A stretch of DNA of 64,000 bases from Lytechinus pictus (Eukaryota > Echinodermata > Echinoidea > Temnopleuroida > Toxopneustidae), in contig NC_087249.1 of the NCBI RefSeq assembly GCF_037042905.1, positions 7,870,001 through 7,934,000 on the forward strand, in the 5' to 3' direction. Below, one piece after another: positions 1 to 10,572 of the stretch. A model generated the notes under the pieces. The model was not told the origin of the DNA. It ran no database searches and saw only the letters and a program-made list of their open reading frames with translations. A program made the translations under genes and the position numbers. Position 1 is the first letter of the stretch; every line of letters starts with the position of its first letter.

Positions 1-560
1 GAGATTTATTGATGTCTTAACAGGAACAACCTCTACACCCTAAATTTCAAAAGGGCGCAAACAAAGGTACATGGGGTCAAAATCGAGATTTTATATGCAT
101 AACCTCTGTTTTTATACTATTCAACTTTAGGCCATTCAAGTTTGACCACTCTTTAATTTCCTTGATACACTCTGCACTCTTGGAATGAAATCTTCTCTAT
201 CCGATGACTGTACATGTCATAAACATCTGAATATTGCACGGGTCCCATGTCTTGGCGTGCTATAGCTGTTTCCTCTGAATGTCATACCGGGATGTCACAA
301 TACGCGCGTTCACCCAATCAGCTGCATGACAATAATCTGTCTATGTGTTTTTGAGAGCTATTGGATCGTTCTAACTACGCAGAAGTATCTATTCATCTTA
401 GGATGAGATTTTAAAATGATAAGATTGAAAGAGAGGGTGTCATCATGGTCATGGTTGTCATAAAGAGTTATGTTGCGCGTGGCAATGCAAGAACTGCAAT
501 ATCGGTCAAAGTAATGAAATGCCCTAGAGCGATGTCACCTTATGGCTTGTTCAATATTGG
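1..560 (-). other. 3' flank / possible 3' UTR of the sulfotransferase gene
   Basis: No coding sequence is recognised here. The stretch lies directly downstream (minus strand) of the sulfotransferase stop codon. A reverse-strand AATAAA sits at about 5-10, so the 3' UTR could run to the window edge. This is inference. Confidence 0.3.
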
Positions 561-1379
561 TTAGCTGCGTTTGATACTGTCAGGAGTGTCATAACCAAAC
601 AGAAGAGCATCTCTAGCAAGACCCTGGCTGAATGAAAGATCTTTGTACTCCCCACCAGCCAATTGTGAATAGAAGGTCTGAAGGGTGTCTTCTTGAGAGC
701 TGTTAGTCTGATGTTGTCTGTGCTCCTCTGGAAAGGACACCCCTATGTCCAGTAGGTTCATTAGATAACCCGAGTCCTCTTTGAGCGTCTCCAGGTGGCC
801 AATGAAATCGTAGTTGATCATGCAAGGATGGCATAGCTCAATCATGTCCTCCCAGTGGACATTTTTAACTGTTGACTTTGTATAGTAGTTAACAAATTGC
901 TTGAATGTAAAGTGCTTAGAAGAATTCATGCGTTTCAATTCCTTTGGGTCGTGAAGTTTATACCATTTCAAGACCTCATGTCGGAACTTCGATTCCCCTT
1001 CAGAGAGAATTTTATTCTTATACGCTGAGAGAATCCTGGCATATGGATTTCGAACGAAAAAGAACGTTGTGTATGTCCTTAAGATCCTCCTTGCATCCCA
1101 CGGAGGGAAGGATGCTAGGTTTGGAAACACTCGTTTGCTTTTTTTATGAGGTTGAGATGAATCTTCGTTGACGGCAGTCAGGAGAAGTCGTAGCCATGAT
1201 GTCGACGCCACTTTGGGTATTGGGCAGTAGATGACTTTAAGCTCAGGTATCACAAGGACTCGGGAGAACTTCCTCAGAGTAGCACGATCAAGTTTCTTGT
1301 TGACGAAACGTTGGCTGTATCCCAAGGCAGCACAACCCTGCTTCAAATGCTCTTTTCTGTGCTCTTGAATGTGCTGAAC
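561..1379 (-). CDS. Carbohydrate sulfotransferase (CHST8-14 / HNK-1ST-like), catalytic last exon
   Basis: This exon encodes a Golgi-type sulfotransferase catalytic domain (sulfotransferase family 2), which moves sulfate from PAPS to a glycan. Visible motifs: a 5'-phosphosulfate loop reading PKVASTSW, a 3'-phosphate site reading RNPYARILSAYKNK about 50 residues later, and the family-typical LLFGY close to the C terminus. The open frame runs upstream past the first possible start; residues before CAALGY resemble the pre-catalytic region of the family, so the 5' edge is a splice site, not an initiator. Two acceptors fit: one after CCCAG at 1380 (phase 0), and one after CAAG at 1364, which gives the phase-1 join required by the upstream signal-anchor exons. 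With the second choice the protein would be about 299 residues, a little short for the family. The exact sulfated substrate cannot be told from sequence. Confidence 0.85.
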   Translation of the reverse strand, partial: VQHIQEHRKEHLKQGCAALGYSQRFVNKKLDRATLRKFSRVLVIPELKVIYCPIPKVASTSWLRLLLTAVNEDSSQPHKKSKRVFPNLASFPPWDARRILRTYTTFFFVRNPYARILSAYKNKILSEGESKFRHEVLKWYKLHDPKELKRMNSSKHFTFKQFVNYYTKSTVKNVHWEDMIELCHPCMINYDFIGHLETLKEDSGYLMNLLDIGVSFPEEHRQHQTNSSQEDTLQTFYSQLAGGEYKDLSFSQGLARDALLFGYDTPDSIKRS

Positions 1380-2128
1380 CTGGGACCACGTCAGATCGTC
1401 AAATTGGAAAAGGAAAGAAAATAATTTAAAAAAAATAGATATGATTTCGACCCTAAACTCGTTATGATCATAAAGTTGTTTTCTGGAAGAGGGGTGATTT
1501 TCATGGAGGCTCCCCTATCCTCAACGTAATACGACATTCCCTACCAAATGTTGAACATTATCATAATTATTTTTAGATTTTGATTGTTTTTGGTTGGAAT
1601 GCTTCAGAGGGAGTGGAAAATGTTCACCGCTGGCAATGTTTTGACTCTGTTCTAGATTATGGGAAAACCGGCAATGTCAAATTATTGTAATCATCGCTAT
1701 GTTGTCATGTGCACTGTGCTAATCATGCCACATTGGCGAAGGAAACTGAATCAGTCATTATTCCCAGACAGTTATTATAAACGGCCTGAGCAAGAGATGA
1801 GCTTATATTCCTGTCCTTTTAAAGAAACGTGTTACAGTTGGCTATCCATAGTTAAATGATCTTAAATCACCGACTTTGGTCCAGCTGCGTTTACAATAAA
1901 CCCGAGTTGGGAATAAGGATCAGTTGGTCTGAAAATATTGATCGAGGCTACTTCTCCAAAGTGCCAGGGGATAAACCTGAATCTTTGAACATGCTGAAAC
2001 AAGTGTCTGAACCCACTTAGAAGTTGTGTAAACGAATAATCAGCTCAAATTGCAATCATAAAAAATCAATGTTCAAACATTCAATACTCGTTTATCATTG
2101 ATAAATAATATTAATAACAACAACAACA
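1380..2128. other. Sulfotransferase intron, no feature seen
   Basis: AT-rich sequence between the catalytic exon and the first SINE. The minus-strand end beside the exon carries a pyrimidine-rich tract suited to an acceptor. A middle exon of the sulfotransferase could be hidden here, but none is recognised. Confidence 0.3.
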
Positions 2129-2129
2129 A

Positions 2130-2480
2130 TGATAATAATCCGTTTTTATATAGCGCTTAATACATCGAACGACGCGTCTAAGCGCTTAATAGATATACCC
2201 CCGGTCATCGGATTCAACCAGCCATTCCCGCACACAATCATGTATGCACATCCTCCACTCCCTGGGGAGTATTCCAGTCAGTCGCCGTTGGGGCGCACAT
2301 GGCACTGGAAAAGCTACAATGACTTTCACATCCTACCAGGTACCCATGTAGCCCCTGGGTCGAGAATGGCAAAGTATTGAGTAATGCCTTGCCAAAGGAC
2401 GCTAGACCTTGGTGGAATTCGAACACACAACCCTCTGTTTACAAGGCGAGAGTCAGAACCAATACATACGGCTCTTCCCC
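2130..2480 (-). mobile_element. tRNA-derived SINE, copy 1
   Basis: Read on the minus strand, the head near 2410-2470 contains a tRNA-like B box (TGTTCGAATTCCACC). The body has the GGTACC block near 2340, and the tail ends GCGCTATATAAA followed by an ATT-rich simple repeat at 2105-2130. The same head-body-tail order occurs in the copies at 4.4, 6.8 and 29.2 kb. Confidence 0.7.
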
Positions 2481-2499
2481 ATTGATTTGGGGGCCTGGC

Positions 2500-2664
2500 G
2501 GGTGTTTCATAAAGCTGTTCTTAAGTTAAGAGCGACTTTAAGAACGACTGGTGAACCCTTATACGCGCTAAACAATCGCCAAGTCAATACCATTTACCAC
2601 AAGAAAGGATCACCAGTCGTTCTTAAAGTCGCTCTTAACTTACGAACAGCTTTATGAAACACCC
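2500..2664. mobile_element. Palindromic MITE (foldback, about 57-bp arms)
   Basis: The left arm starting GGGTGTTTCATAAAGC and the right arm ending GCTTTATGAAACACCC are near-perfect reverse complements over about 57 bp, around a loop of about 50 bp. No coding capacity is seen. This is a non-autonomous DNA element or its remnant, sitting just beyond the SINE head. Confidence 0.75.
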
Positions 2665-2889
2665 ACCTGATATAGATCTTTCCCTTACGCTCACTTATCT
2701 AATAATCCTATTTTTCTGACTTTAATGAGACCGATTAATGAAATCTTTGGACCTAGAAGCGTACTCACATTCTCAACTTGGTTCGCCATCTCATCCTGTC
2801 CATGTCCTAGTGAACCTCGATACAGTTCCAGCCAAACTGGAGGAAATATAATTTTCAAACTGAAATTAGGCTTCATCTTTGTAACAACA

Positions 2890-2955
2890 ACACCATCAAG
2901 TAATGATGATAATAAATATAATAATAATAATAATAATTAGCAATAATAATTAGCA
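2890..2955 (+). repeat. (ATA/ATT)n microsatellite
   Basis: AAT/ATA trinucleotide run immediately upstream of the LINE fragment. Confidence 0.8.
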
Positions 2956-3034
2956 ATTAGAACAAATTACCGAAGAGCCAAAGTTGAAAAGTATGTAGAA
3001 TGTGTCATGAAAAAACGAAACGGTAACTCATCTG

Positions 3035-3530
3035 GTGAGTGAATGCAGCAAAATGGCACCGACTGAGTACAAAGGAAGGCACGACAGAGTAGCAGCTGCA
3101 GTTCACTACGGTCTGGCCAAGAAGTACCATTTACCCCATACAGAAAAATGGTACGAACATCGGGCAGATCCTGTAGTAAAGAACGATAATGTAAAACTCT
3201 TATGGGATCTTAATATCCAGACGGACAAGGTCATTGAAGCTAGACGACCAGACATCGTTCTCGAAGAAGGAGAAGGAATGTCTCATCGTATATATTGCGA
3301 TTCCAGGAGACTGCAGAGCTTGGCGTAAAGAGGAGGAAAAGATACAAAGTATAACGACCTGGCATGGGAGCTGAGAAGGATATGGAAGGTGAAGACGAAG
3401 GTAGTACCAATAGTCATCGGAGCCTTAGGAACTGTTCTAGGAGTCGAGGTGTCCTTTGAAACGATACAGAAGGCAAGCTTACTTGGTACAGCTCATATCC
3501 TACGGAAGGTCTTGAATTAGAAAGAGAAGT
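3035..3530 (+). pseudogene. Non-LTR retrotransposon pol C-terminal fragment
   Basis: The plus strand encodes a 97-residue open stretch with LAKKYHLPHTEKWYEH and LLWDLNIQTDKVIEARRPD. This matches the C-terminal region seen after the reverse transcriptase in several invertebrate non-LTR retroelements. After a frame break near 3290 the homology continues in other frames (IPGDCR..., then VVPIVIGALGTVL... and LLGTAHILRKVL up to about 3510). It is a broken 5'-truncated relic followed by a trinucleotide tail. The clade is not resolved. Confidence 0.65.
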
Positions 3531-3644
3531 GAACAATGAGAAGAGGACCCATTTGATAGAATATAGAACAATAACCCTAGATTTCTGAAAGAAGTCCGGT
3601 TGCTGTTTATAATATACCAACAGAACATCAAGTTGTAGACAAGG

Positions 3645-3722
3645 GAAATAATAATAATAATAATCATAATTGTAATAATATATTACTACTACTACTACTA
3701 CTAATAATAATAATAATAAAAT
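3645..3722 (+). repeat. (AAT)n/(TAC)n microsatellite
   Basis: Adjacent AAT and ACT trinucleotide runs. They may be the tail of the preceding retroelement fragment. Confidence 0.8.
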
Positions 3723-4379
3723 ATTAGGGCATTTACTACTGGTGTTTCTAAGCGCACCACTTTCTGTGTATAATCAATACTTGGGGATAAACGGAAATGT
3801 CCAAGAAGAAAAAGAAGGGAAAGAAGAGAATTATGAAACACTTAATCCTCATACATGTAACCAATGATCTGATATTTACTCACATAATTACTGATAGACT
3901 TACCCAAATGCCCTCGTTTAAAAACTTCATAAGATATGGAAGTTGGAACAATAAAAAAAAAATATATAGGGCTACATCTTTAGAATTATAGTAAAAATTC
4001 TCAGGGGGTTTATCTTAACCCAAATTAATTGACATAAAATTACCATTACGTTAAAATTGTACCTATCAATATGAAAGATTAAAAGTTTAATTTTGTACTA
4101 AATGTATCTGACTTATCTGCAAAAGGTCCAATGATTTTAAGCATATGCTTTTGGAATATGATTATAACATTCCGATTTTAGAAATGTGTAACGTTTGTTC
4201 ATTTAAATATCTTTATTGCAAATTTCACCCATACACGTATATGATTTTATACATCGCATCTTTCTCAAAAATGTTTTGTGATATATCATTTTTAATCTGA
4301 ATATGAATTGATGTTCAAAGATTAATAGTCATAAAAAATCATTCCAAATTTGATTTATACGATCTTTATCCCAAACAGA
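3723..4379. other. Sulfotransferase intron, no feature seen
   Basis: AT-rich non-coding DNA. No exon or repeat boundary is recognised. Confidence 0.3.
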
Positions 4380-4382
4380 TAA

Positions 4383-4660
4383 TAATAATATTCTGCATTT
4401 ATATAGCGCTTAACACATCGGAGCGACGTCTCTAAGCGCTTTACATATATATTATTACGCCGGTCATCGGATCCTTGCATGCCCGCATACAATGTACCTT
4501 CTCCACTCCCTGTGGAGCATTCCAACATGAGTTCCAAGACTCTATTGCTAGGCATACTACATAGGCTTTCACATCCTACTGGGTACCCATTTAACACCTG
4601 GGTGGAGAGTGGCAAATTGTGGATTGACGTCTTGCCAAAGATTCGACAAGAGAGCAAAAC
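4383..4660 (-). mobile_element. tRNA-derived SINE, copy 2 (head truncated)
   Basis: The minus-strand tail GCGCTATATAAATGC, the central palindromic TAAGCGCT block and the GGTACCC block match the other SINE copies. The tRNA-like head is lost near 4660, just before the conserved intron sequence of the first sulfotransferase signal-anchor exon. Confidence 0.65.
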
Positions 4661-4985
4661 CGTGATTTTTTTTTCAAGAGGGTATTTTAACGCACGTACC
4701 TGTTACGTCATGAGAAGTGGTGTGGAGGAAAAAAACAGTCAAGAAGATCATCAAACCAATGATGGTAATAAGAATAAAATTCTTCCTGGTACCCATCGAA
4801 TAGATTCAAAGGTTTCTTCAACACGTTATTAACCAGAATATCCTCCACAATTTCTACGCATCATAAACATGATAAACCGAAGCCATGACACAACATACTA
4901 CTACTACTTTTGGATGATAGACCACGTACAGCTTGGTACAAATCTTTTCTCCAACTTCGAATGGGTCGTATGTTGAGACAGCATA
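4660..4985 (-). repeat. Tandem duplication of sulfotransferase first-exon region, proximal copy
   Basis: About 325 bp matching 5305-5660 in direct orientation at an offset of 648 bp. The homology includes intron start, splice donor, coding exon and 5' flank; the two copies look roughly 85-90% identical by eye. Confidence 0.75.
4700..4796 (-). CDS. Sulfotransferase first exon (signal anchor), proximal copy
   Basis: On the minus strand an ATG at 4796 opens 32 codons starting MGTRKNFIL, with a hydrophobic stretch of about 18 residues (ILITIIGLMIFLTVFFL) and then a polar stem start. The exon ends in CAG|GTACGT, a perfect donor, in phase 1. A short cytoplasmic tail plus one membrane segment is how type II Golgi sulfotransferases start, and the strand and position fit the catalytic exon 3.3 kb downstream. 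A phase-1 acceptor at 1364 would join it in frame without a middle exon. The link to the sulfotransferase is inference; the exon structure is read from the sequence and is conserved in the second copy. Confidence 0.6.
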
Positions 4986-5164
4986 AGTCCTTGAAGCACA
5001 AAAAGAAGGCCTAGATGTACACCTTTTTTAAGCTTCTTTTGTAATCGTATTGACACAAAGTTGTTGGTTACCACAGACTCTTAAATCTTGTTTGCAAGGA
5101 CGATGTACTGGCTGTGATTCTCTACAGGGTCAACCATCCAGTGGTAGGGACGTTACGTGGTTGT

Positions 5165-5210
5165 GTCGGTGATGATGATGATGATGATGATGATGACGAT
5201 GATGACACGA
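5165..5210 (+). repeat. (GAT)n microsatellite
   Basis: GATGATGAT run between the two duplicated first-exon units. Confidence 0.8.
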
Positions 5211-5304
5211 ATTCAAATTTTTAAGGGTTTATGATTTTAAAGTTGTTTAAAAAAGTGAGAGATAAAATTGTTATCCTAAAAGTAATAATAGATAATGAGA
5301 TCAA

Positions 5305-5660
5305 ATCCGCGTGTTTTTTTTTCAAGAGGGTATTTTAACGTACGTACCTGTTACGTCATGAGAAGTGGTGTGAAGAAAAATAACAGTCAAGAAGATCATC
5401 AAACCAATGATGGTGATAAGAATAGAACTATTTCTGGTACCCATCGAATAGATTCCAAGTTTTCTACAACACGTTATCAACCTGAATATCGTATAATCCC
5501 CACAATTTCTGGGCATAATAAACTGGATAAACCGAAGCCATGACACAATATGCTACTTACCTTTGGATATACACTCAGTACAATCATATTCATGAAACCA
5601 ATAGAACGCGTACACTACAGCTTAGAACAAATCTTTTCTCCAACTTTGAATGGGTCAGTA
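5305..5660 (-). repeat. Tandem duplication of sulfotransferase first-exon region, distal copy
   Basis: Second member of the 648-bp-offset direct repeat. Homology extends beyond the exon into the presumed 5' flank, to the block shared at about 4950 and 5640, so a promoter may have been duplicated with the exon. Confidence 0.75.
5348..5444 (-). CDS. Sulfotransferase first exon (signal anchor), distal copy
   Basis: Same 97-nt length, ATG position, phase and CAG|GTACGT donor as the proximal copy. It encodes MGTRNSSIL then a hydrophobic segment ending FLTVIFL and the stem start HTTSHDVT. Differences from the proximal copy (NSS for KNF, I for F) keep the frame and the membrane segment. It could be an alternative first exon, the true first exon with the other copy as a decoy, or the remnant of a tandem gene copy whose catalytic exon is gone. 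Methionines further upstream in this frame look like 5' UTR, because the duplicated copy does not keep them. Confidence 0.55.
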
Positions 5661-5895
5661 CACCTATTTAAAGCTGCTATTGTATATCCAGTTGTTGTGT
5701 GTCCGGACAATCAATTTTCAAAGGTCATTTGAAAAAATTTACAGGCGAAGTATTATCAATTTTTAGTAAAAAAAATTGATAGGCAATATTATAGAGAACA
5801 AAATAAAAGATGATTACAACTATTGCATTCATATATTTAGTGTGATCCAAAGACAAAAAAGAAGATGACAAAGTTCGGCAAGTATTCCAGCGAAT

Positions 5896-6396
5896 AACAA
5901 AAAGTAAAAAAAATAAATAAATAAGGGAAATGTGTCATCACTAAAATGAAGTGTGGGGAAGATAAATGATGGATGTTGCAAAAAAAATGTTTCAAGACAT
6001 GAATACTTTAGATCAGCTGGTATAAAAACCCTCAACCACGACTATCCCAACAAAAATATAGGGCACGGGAGCAAGTATCCCCAGTGTTCCCCACTCCTTT
6101 TTTGGGGAGAAGGGTTATTTTCAAAGGTCGATCATTGCGTTCTTTGAAGCGATTAGCCCCTTTACTTTGCTTGTGAGAAGTCTTACGAAATCGATACACT
6201 TTGCAAAGTGTCACTGTGCCCTGTATTTTTGTTGGGATAGTCGTGGTGGAGGGTTTCTATACCAGCCGATCTAAACTACTCGATCTAAATTACTCATATT
6301 TTGATTTTTTTTTCTTTTGCAACATCCATCATTTGATATCTCCTCCACACTTCACTTTAGTGATGACACACTTCCCTTATTTGTTTGTTTTTACCA
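5896..6396. mobile_element. Long inverted-repeat element (arms about 170 bp)
   Basis: The left arm 5896-6066 (AAATAAGGGAAATGTGTCAT... to ...AAAAATATAGGGCAC) pairs with the right arm 6216-6396, which reads GTGCCCTGTATTTTTGTTGG at its inner end. The spacer is about 150 bp and carries no reading frame of note. The arms differ by small indels. This is a palindromic non-autonomous element. Confidence 0.7.
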
Positions 6397-6822
6397 GCAA
6401 ACAGGACCGGTGTATGTCTTTTCATAGTGGAATCTTGAATTTCTCAGATTCAATTGTAAACGTTAATGGGTATCTAATTTGTCGTTGTTAATCCGATATT
6501 TCGCGATAAGGATGTATTTATAAAATGACTTCAAAGGCAACTCTCAAAGAACAAGACATACTTTTTTTTCGTGCTGAACACTTTTCCCGAGATTTGTTTT
6601 ATCCCTGTACAACACCGATTATTGGTGTAGGGAGTTCTTTCTCAAAGCGGAATCCACAACAGAAACAATCAAAACGAGTTATTTGCTTCAATGTTCTTTA
6701 AAAAAAACAATAATAGCAAAGTCGTTTACAGATTCATCTTTTTCATGACTTCTGAACCTCATTCCATTCCACTGTCTCATCTTGCATAATTTGTCTTTTT
6801 GTTTGGTTTTATCATGTAATAA

Positions 6823-7100
6823 TAATAATAATAATAGGCATTTATATAGCGCCATTTATCTAGAAATATTCTATTCCGAGGTGCGATGTTATCATTATTA
6901 TTACCCCGGCTTTAGCTCGAGCTGCCTTTCAGCGCTCATGCATTCAAGGAATTAATCCTGCCGGGTACCCATTCACCTCACCTGGGTTGAGTGCAGCACA
7001 ATGTGAATACATTTTTGCTGAAGGAAATTACGCCACGGCTGGGATTCGAACCCACGACCCTCTGTTTCAAAGTCTGAAGACTAATCCACTATACATCCAC
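6823..7100 (-). mobile_element. tRNA-derived SINE, copy 3 (best-preserved head)
   Basis: The minus strand reads TATAGTGGATTAGTC (A-box-like), then GGTTCGAATCCC (a canonical tRNA B box) within 60 bp, then the body with the GGTACCC block, and ends GCGCTATATAAATGCC plus (ATT)n at 6819-6836. These are the hallmarks of a Pol III-transcribed SINE. Confidence 0.8.
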
Positions 7101-8483
7101 TATGTATGAGTGTCCTGCAAGATATAGAAGATGAGATGTGTGTGTGTGGGTATGGGGGGTAGTGCAAATTTAATATCAGGGACCGTGCCGGGGTCTTTTG
7201 AAGAAGGGATATGTAGGGGGAAAAGTTCCTAAAAAAACAGAAACATAATAATAGAACAAAGCAATCGTTATTCATAAAGTCACAAGGGCAATGATTCATA
7301 AGGTTCGCAATTTTTAATGTTAGATGATGGCCATTCTTCGATATTTGGCATGACAGCTTCCATTAATTATGATGTATTGATCAACATGTATGAAACCAAA
7401 GAGCTGTTTGAAGCTCCTTTATGAAACAAAACATAATATTGTAATTGTTGTTGATGGAAGTAAAAACGAAATGAAATATAAATTAAAAGGACTGTTATTC
7501 ATGTTCAGAGTCATTATTAACATTGAATAAAGGCTCGCAGATTGGCATATACTTCGAGGGTCACTAATCATTACGACCGCCCTTTCATTCGACTTTAATC
7601 AACCTCTCTTTTAATGATGAAGAGTGACGTTAATTATGATTAGCGAACCTTTCTATAACTTCCCTCGTGTTACTCATTATAAGCTTAATAGAATTTAACA
7701 CAAAATTATGAACTATAAAATGAAACTTTTCATTCTTGTTTTTTTCCTCCTTTTTTTTGTTGCTCGGTCGCTAAGCTCTCTCTCTCTCAAAAATATAGTT
7801 AGAAGCTTTGCCCCCCATATCCTGGTGCCACTGCCCTGACGTCCCTGAACAGATGCGTGGATTGCAGGGGGGGGGGGCGCATCCCCAAACTTTTTTGTTG
7901 AGGTTGCTGTCTACAATACCCATCCCCTCCCTCCCCGGTTTTAAGGTGGAAAAGGGAAGGTAAAAATGTAATGATATTCTTTATAAATTATAATGCAAAC
8001 TTACAGTTATCATCATAATCATCCGCGTTATTATTATAATTATTATGATCATCATCATTATATATATTTCTATATAATGCAATGAAATTAGATCAAAAAT
8101 TATTTTCTCATTTTTTTTGCTTGAATCGCTCGCTCTTTTAATATAAAAATAGATAGGACATGAATACACCCACCCACATGTTAGATGGGGAAGGGGGGGC
8201 TTGGGGGGGGGGGGCACTCCCACCCTCCATACAAAATTCCACATTAACCAAAAAAACAAAAATAAAATAAAGCTTAAACGAACAAATGTTAAATTATTTT
8301 CTAAATATCAGATCATAACCATCACAAGCTGCGATTTTCACTTTGGAAAAGGTAAAGAAAATAAATGCCCGCTCGCAACATTTATGAAAATTTTTACCCC
8401 ATATGCTATGTTCTGCTCCCCTCAAAATGTTTGCCGTATTATGTCACTGCACACACCCATGTATATGTTCATTAACATACACA
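7101..8483. other. Non-coding, poly-G/poly-C and AT-rich tracts
   Basis: Contains homopolymer G/C runs (near 7868 and 8195-8215) and AT-rich DNA with ATTATT/ATCATC repeats near 7985-8060. No gene is seen. Confidence 0.4.
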
Positions 8484-9160
8484 CAGGGGCGGCGATCCAC
8501 GCAAGAAAAATGCCCCCCCCCCCTCACGAACGTGAAATGTGCCCCTTTCTCCTGAGAAGGGCCCGTTTTATGTATGAGTAAGTGCCCCTTGCCTTCTTTA
8601 GGTGCCCTTTCTCGAATCAGTGCCCATCACGAACGTGTTCTGTGTCCCCTTCATACCTGATAATGTCCCGTTTTATTTGTTAACGAGTTCCCCTTTAGAA
8701 CAAGAAAAACAATTTTCTATTTTTTATATGTTGCTACTTATGAAGGGGAAAAAATGTAATAATCTTACGTGCATTAAGTTTCATGAGTCATGTGAGTTGA
8801 GTAGATAAGCAGCCGCGTACAGATTGGGGGGGGGGGAAGGGGGGGCTTTCAAGACCAAAAAAGGAAAAAGCTAAGAAAAAGAAAGAGGAATGGGTGAAAT
8901 ATAATATCAATTTCTGAATATTATGTCAAAATCTATCACAAAATTGGATTTTCGTTATAATAAAAATGTTAAAATTTTTGCTCGCTCGCAACTTCTTGTA
9001 AATTTAACGTGATACCACATATCTAGCCCCCTCAAAAGTTTGGTTCATTACGCCACTGTAAATAATTAATTTGTTTTAAGATAGTGCCCCTTTCGAAAAA
9101 AATGTGCCCCTTTTTCCCTGTGCCCCCCCCCCCACTTTCAAATTTGCTCCGCCGCCCCTG
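8484..9160. mobile_element. hAT-like non-autonomous DNA transposon (677 bp)
   Basis: Ends are CAGGGGCGGCG at the left and CGCCGCCCCTG at the right. The 8 bp on each side are identical (CATACACA at 8476-8483 and 9161-9168). CAGGGGCGG-type ends with an 8-bp duplication fit the hAT superfamily. There is no transposase frame. The interior holds pyrimidine- and G-rich tracts. Confidence 0.8.
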
Positions 9161-9702
9161 CATACACAGACACACACACACACCCACCCTCGCACACCAC
9201 ACACATATAATGTGTACATCATTCAGTTGATATGGAATCAGCCTCCAGGTATTATGGAGACCTGTATACCCCCATTGATGCCAAGGCTGAATTTAAAAAA
9301 AAAATATATATATAAGTATTGCCCGTCGCAAAAAACAAGAATAATAAAAATTAGCTATTAAATGTTTACTAATTAGACGAGTATCTTCAGGATATTCAAT
9401 GAAATGATGCAATGTTCATGACGAGAGAGAAAGCCAGACAAAGGAGAGCCAAACGTAATATTGCACGAATGAAGAAACATTGCATTCGAGAATATTGTTC
9501 ATAATTTAATCAGGCAATTTTTCAATGGTGATGGAAACTTGATTTTATCCCTAATATACCTTTCTTCTACATCTACTGCTTATTTCTTCCCATTTGGTCC
9601 TCATGCTTGATGGTATTTTTTTTTAATCAATGTTATACAGCAGTACTTTTTTTCCTAAGAACATCATTAAATTTTTATTTCAGGGTAATTATAAGCCATT
9701 CC
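9161..9702. other. Non-coding, (CA)n start
   Basis: Begins with a short CA-rich run (9165-9205), followed by AT-rich DNA. No gene is seen. Confidence 0.4.
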
Positions 9703-9888
9703 TACACTCTAAAAAACGGAGAGCTAACTTAGCTCTTAAAGAGCGTGTATAGTGACTGCAATTCGGAGTGCTGATTTGTCTAGTGCAAATTTGAACGAGA
9801 AAAATCAGCACTCCGAAGCGCAGTCACTGTACATGCTCTTTAAGAGCTATATTACCTCTTCGTATAGTTCTTCGTTTCTTAGAGTGTA
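9703..9888. mobile_element. Palindromic MITE (TACACTCTAA ends)
   Basis: The left arm TACACTCTAAAAAACGGAG and the right arm ending TTTCTTAGAGTGTA, plus a strongly paired inner block (GGAGTGCTGATT / AATCAGCACTCC), make an almost complete hairpin of 186 bp with a loop of about 30 bp. Confidence 0.75.
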
Positions 9889-10350
9889 CTATTTTATATA
9901 ATTTCATGACAGAAATAAACAAGAAAATAATCTAAAACTGTTACACTCGCACAGTGGGGGAAAATAGAAAACTTGTGTCATAATGCCTTTCTTGGGCCAC
10001 CTAATTCCCTCATGAAAACTGCAACTACAAGATTCATATAATTCTGAAATCGTTACGTGATGAGAAATAATTGTTCAGCGCAGAATAATTTGAGGCATGA
10101 CCTCCTCAATCCTTTTATTCTTCTTACATCGACAAGATAATTAATTATTTTACAGTAGAGATAATTAATTATTTGAAGACAGTAATCATACACATTGAAC
10201 GCATACGTCATACAAACTTCATAACATGAAAACCTTGACTGAGCTACATATAAAATACGTTATAAATTATAATCTAGTAGAAAAATAGGTCACTTACTTC
10301 GTAAGATATTGTTACCTATTTTTCTGACCATTAAGGAATCATTTTCGGAC
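9889..10350. other. Non-coding, no feature seen
   Basis: AT-rich DNA upstream of the possible GPCR promoter. Confidence 0.3.
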
Positions 10351-10354
10351 GTCG

Positions 10355-10572
10355 TCTCCTGTGATTGGCCGGAGCTGCGTCAAGGTTTACATGTTATGAA
10401 TTTTGTGTGAGGCATGCAGCGAATAAAAAGCAGCATGATCCGAGAGGATCATGAGAGGATCATGGTTCATGCCCGCCAGGATTGAGTTCTGTCAGTTTCT
10501 GTGATCCGTGTCTTATCGAGGAGTTCAGCATAGTCCGCGACGTAGTTCGTTGCTCCGTAAAAGGCGAAAAAG
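10355..10572 (+). promoter_or_regulatory. Possible promoter and non-coding first exon of the GPCR
   Basis: A GC-richer island in AT-rich DNA: an inverted CCAAT box (ATTGG) near 10364, a TATA-like AATAAAAAG near 10421, and a donor AAG|GTAATT at 10572/10573. Together with the acceptor TTTTCAG at 11631-11633, it would give a 5' UTR exon and a 1.06-kb intron before the GPCR start codon. This is inference from position and signals only. Confidence 0.3.

Noticed and set aside
2409-2657. 82-codon plus-strand frame
   Set aside because: It runs through a SINE head and a palindromic MITE.
6823-7100. tRNA gene suggested by the GGTTCGAATCCC B box
   Set aside because: No cloverleaf could be folded and the region continues into a SINE body and tail.
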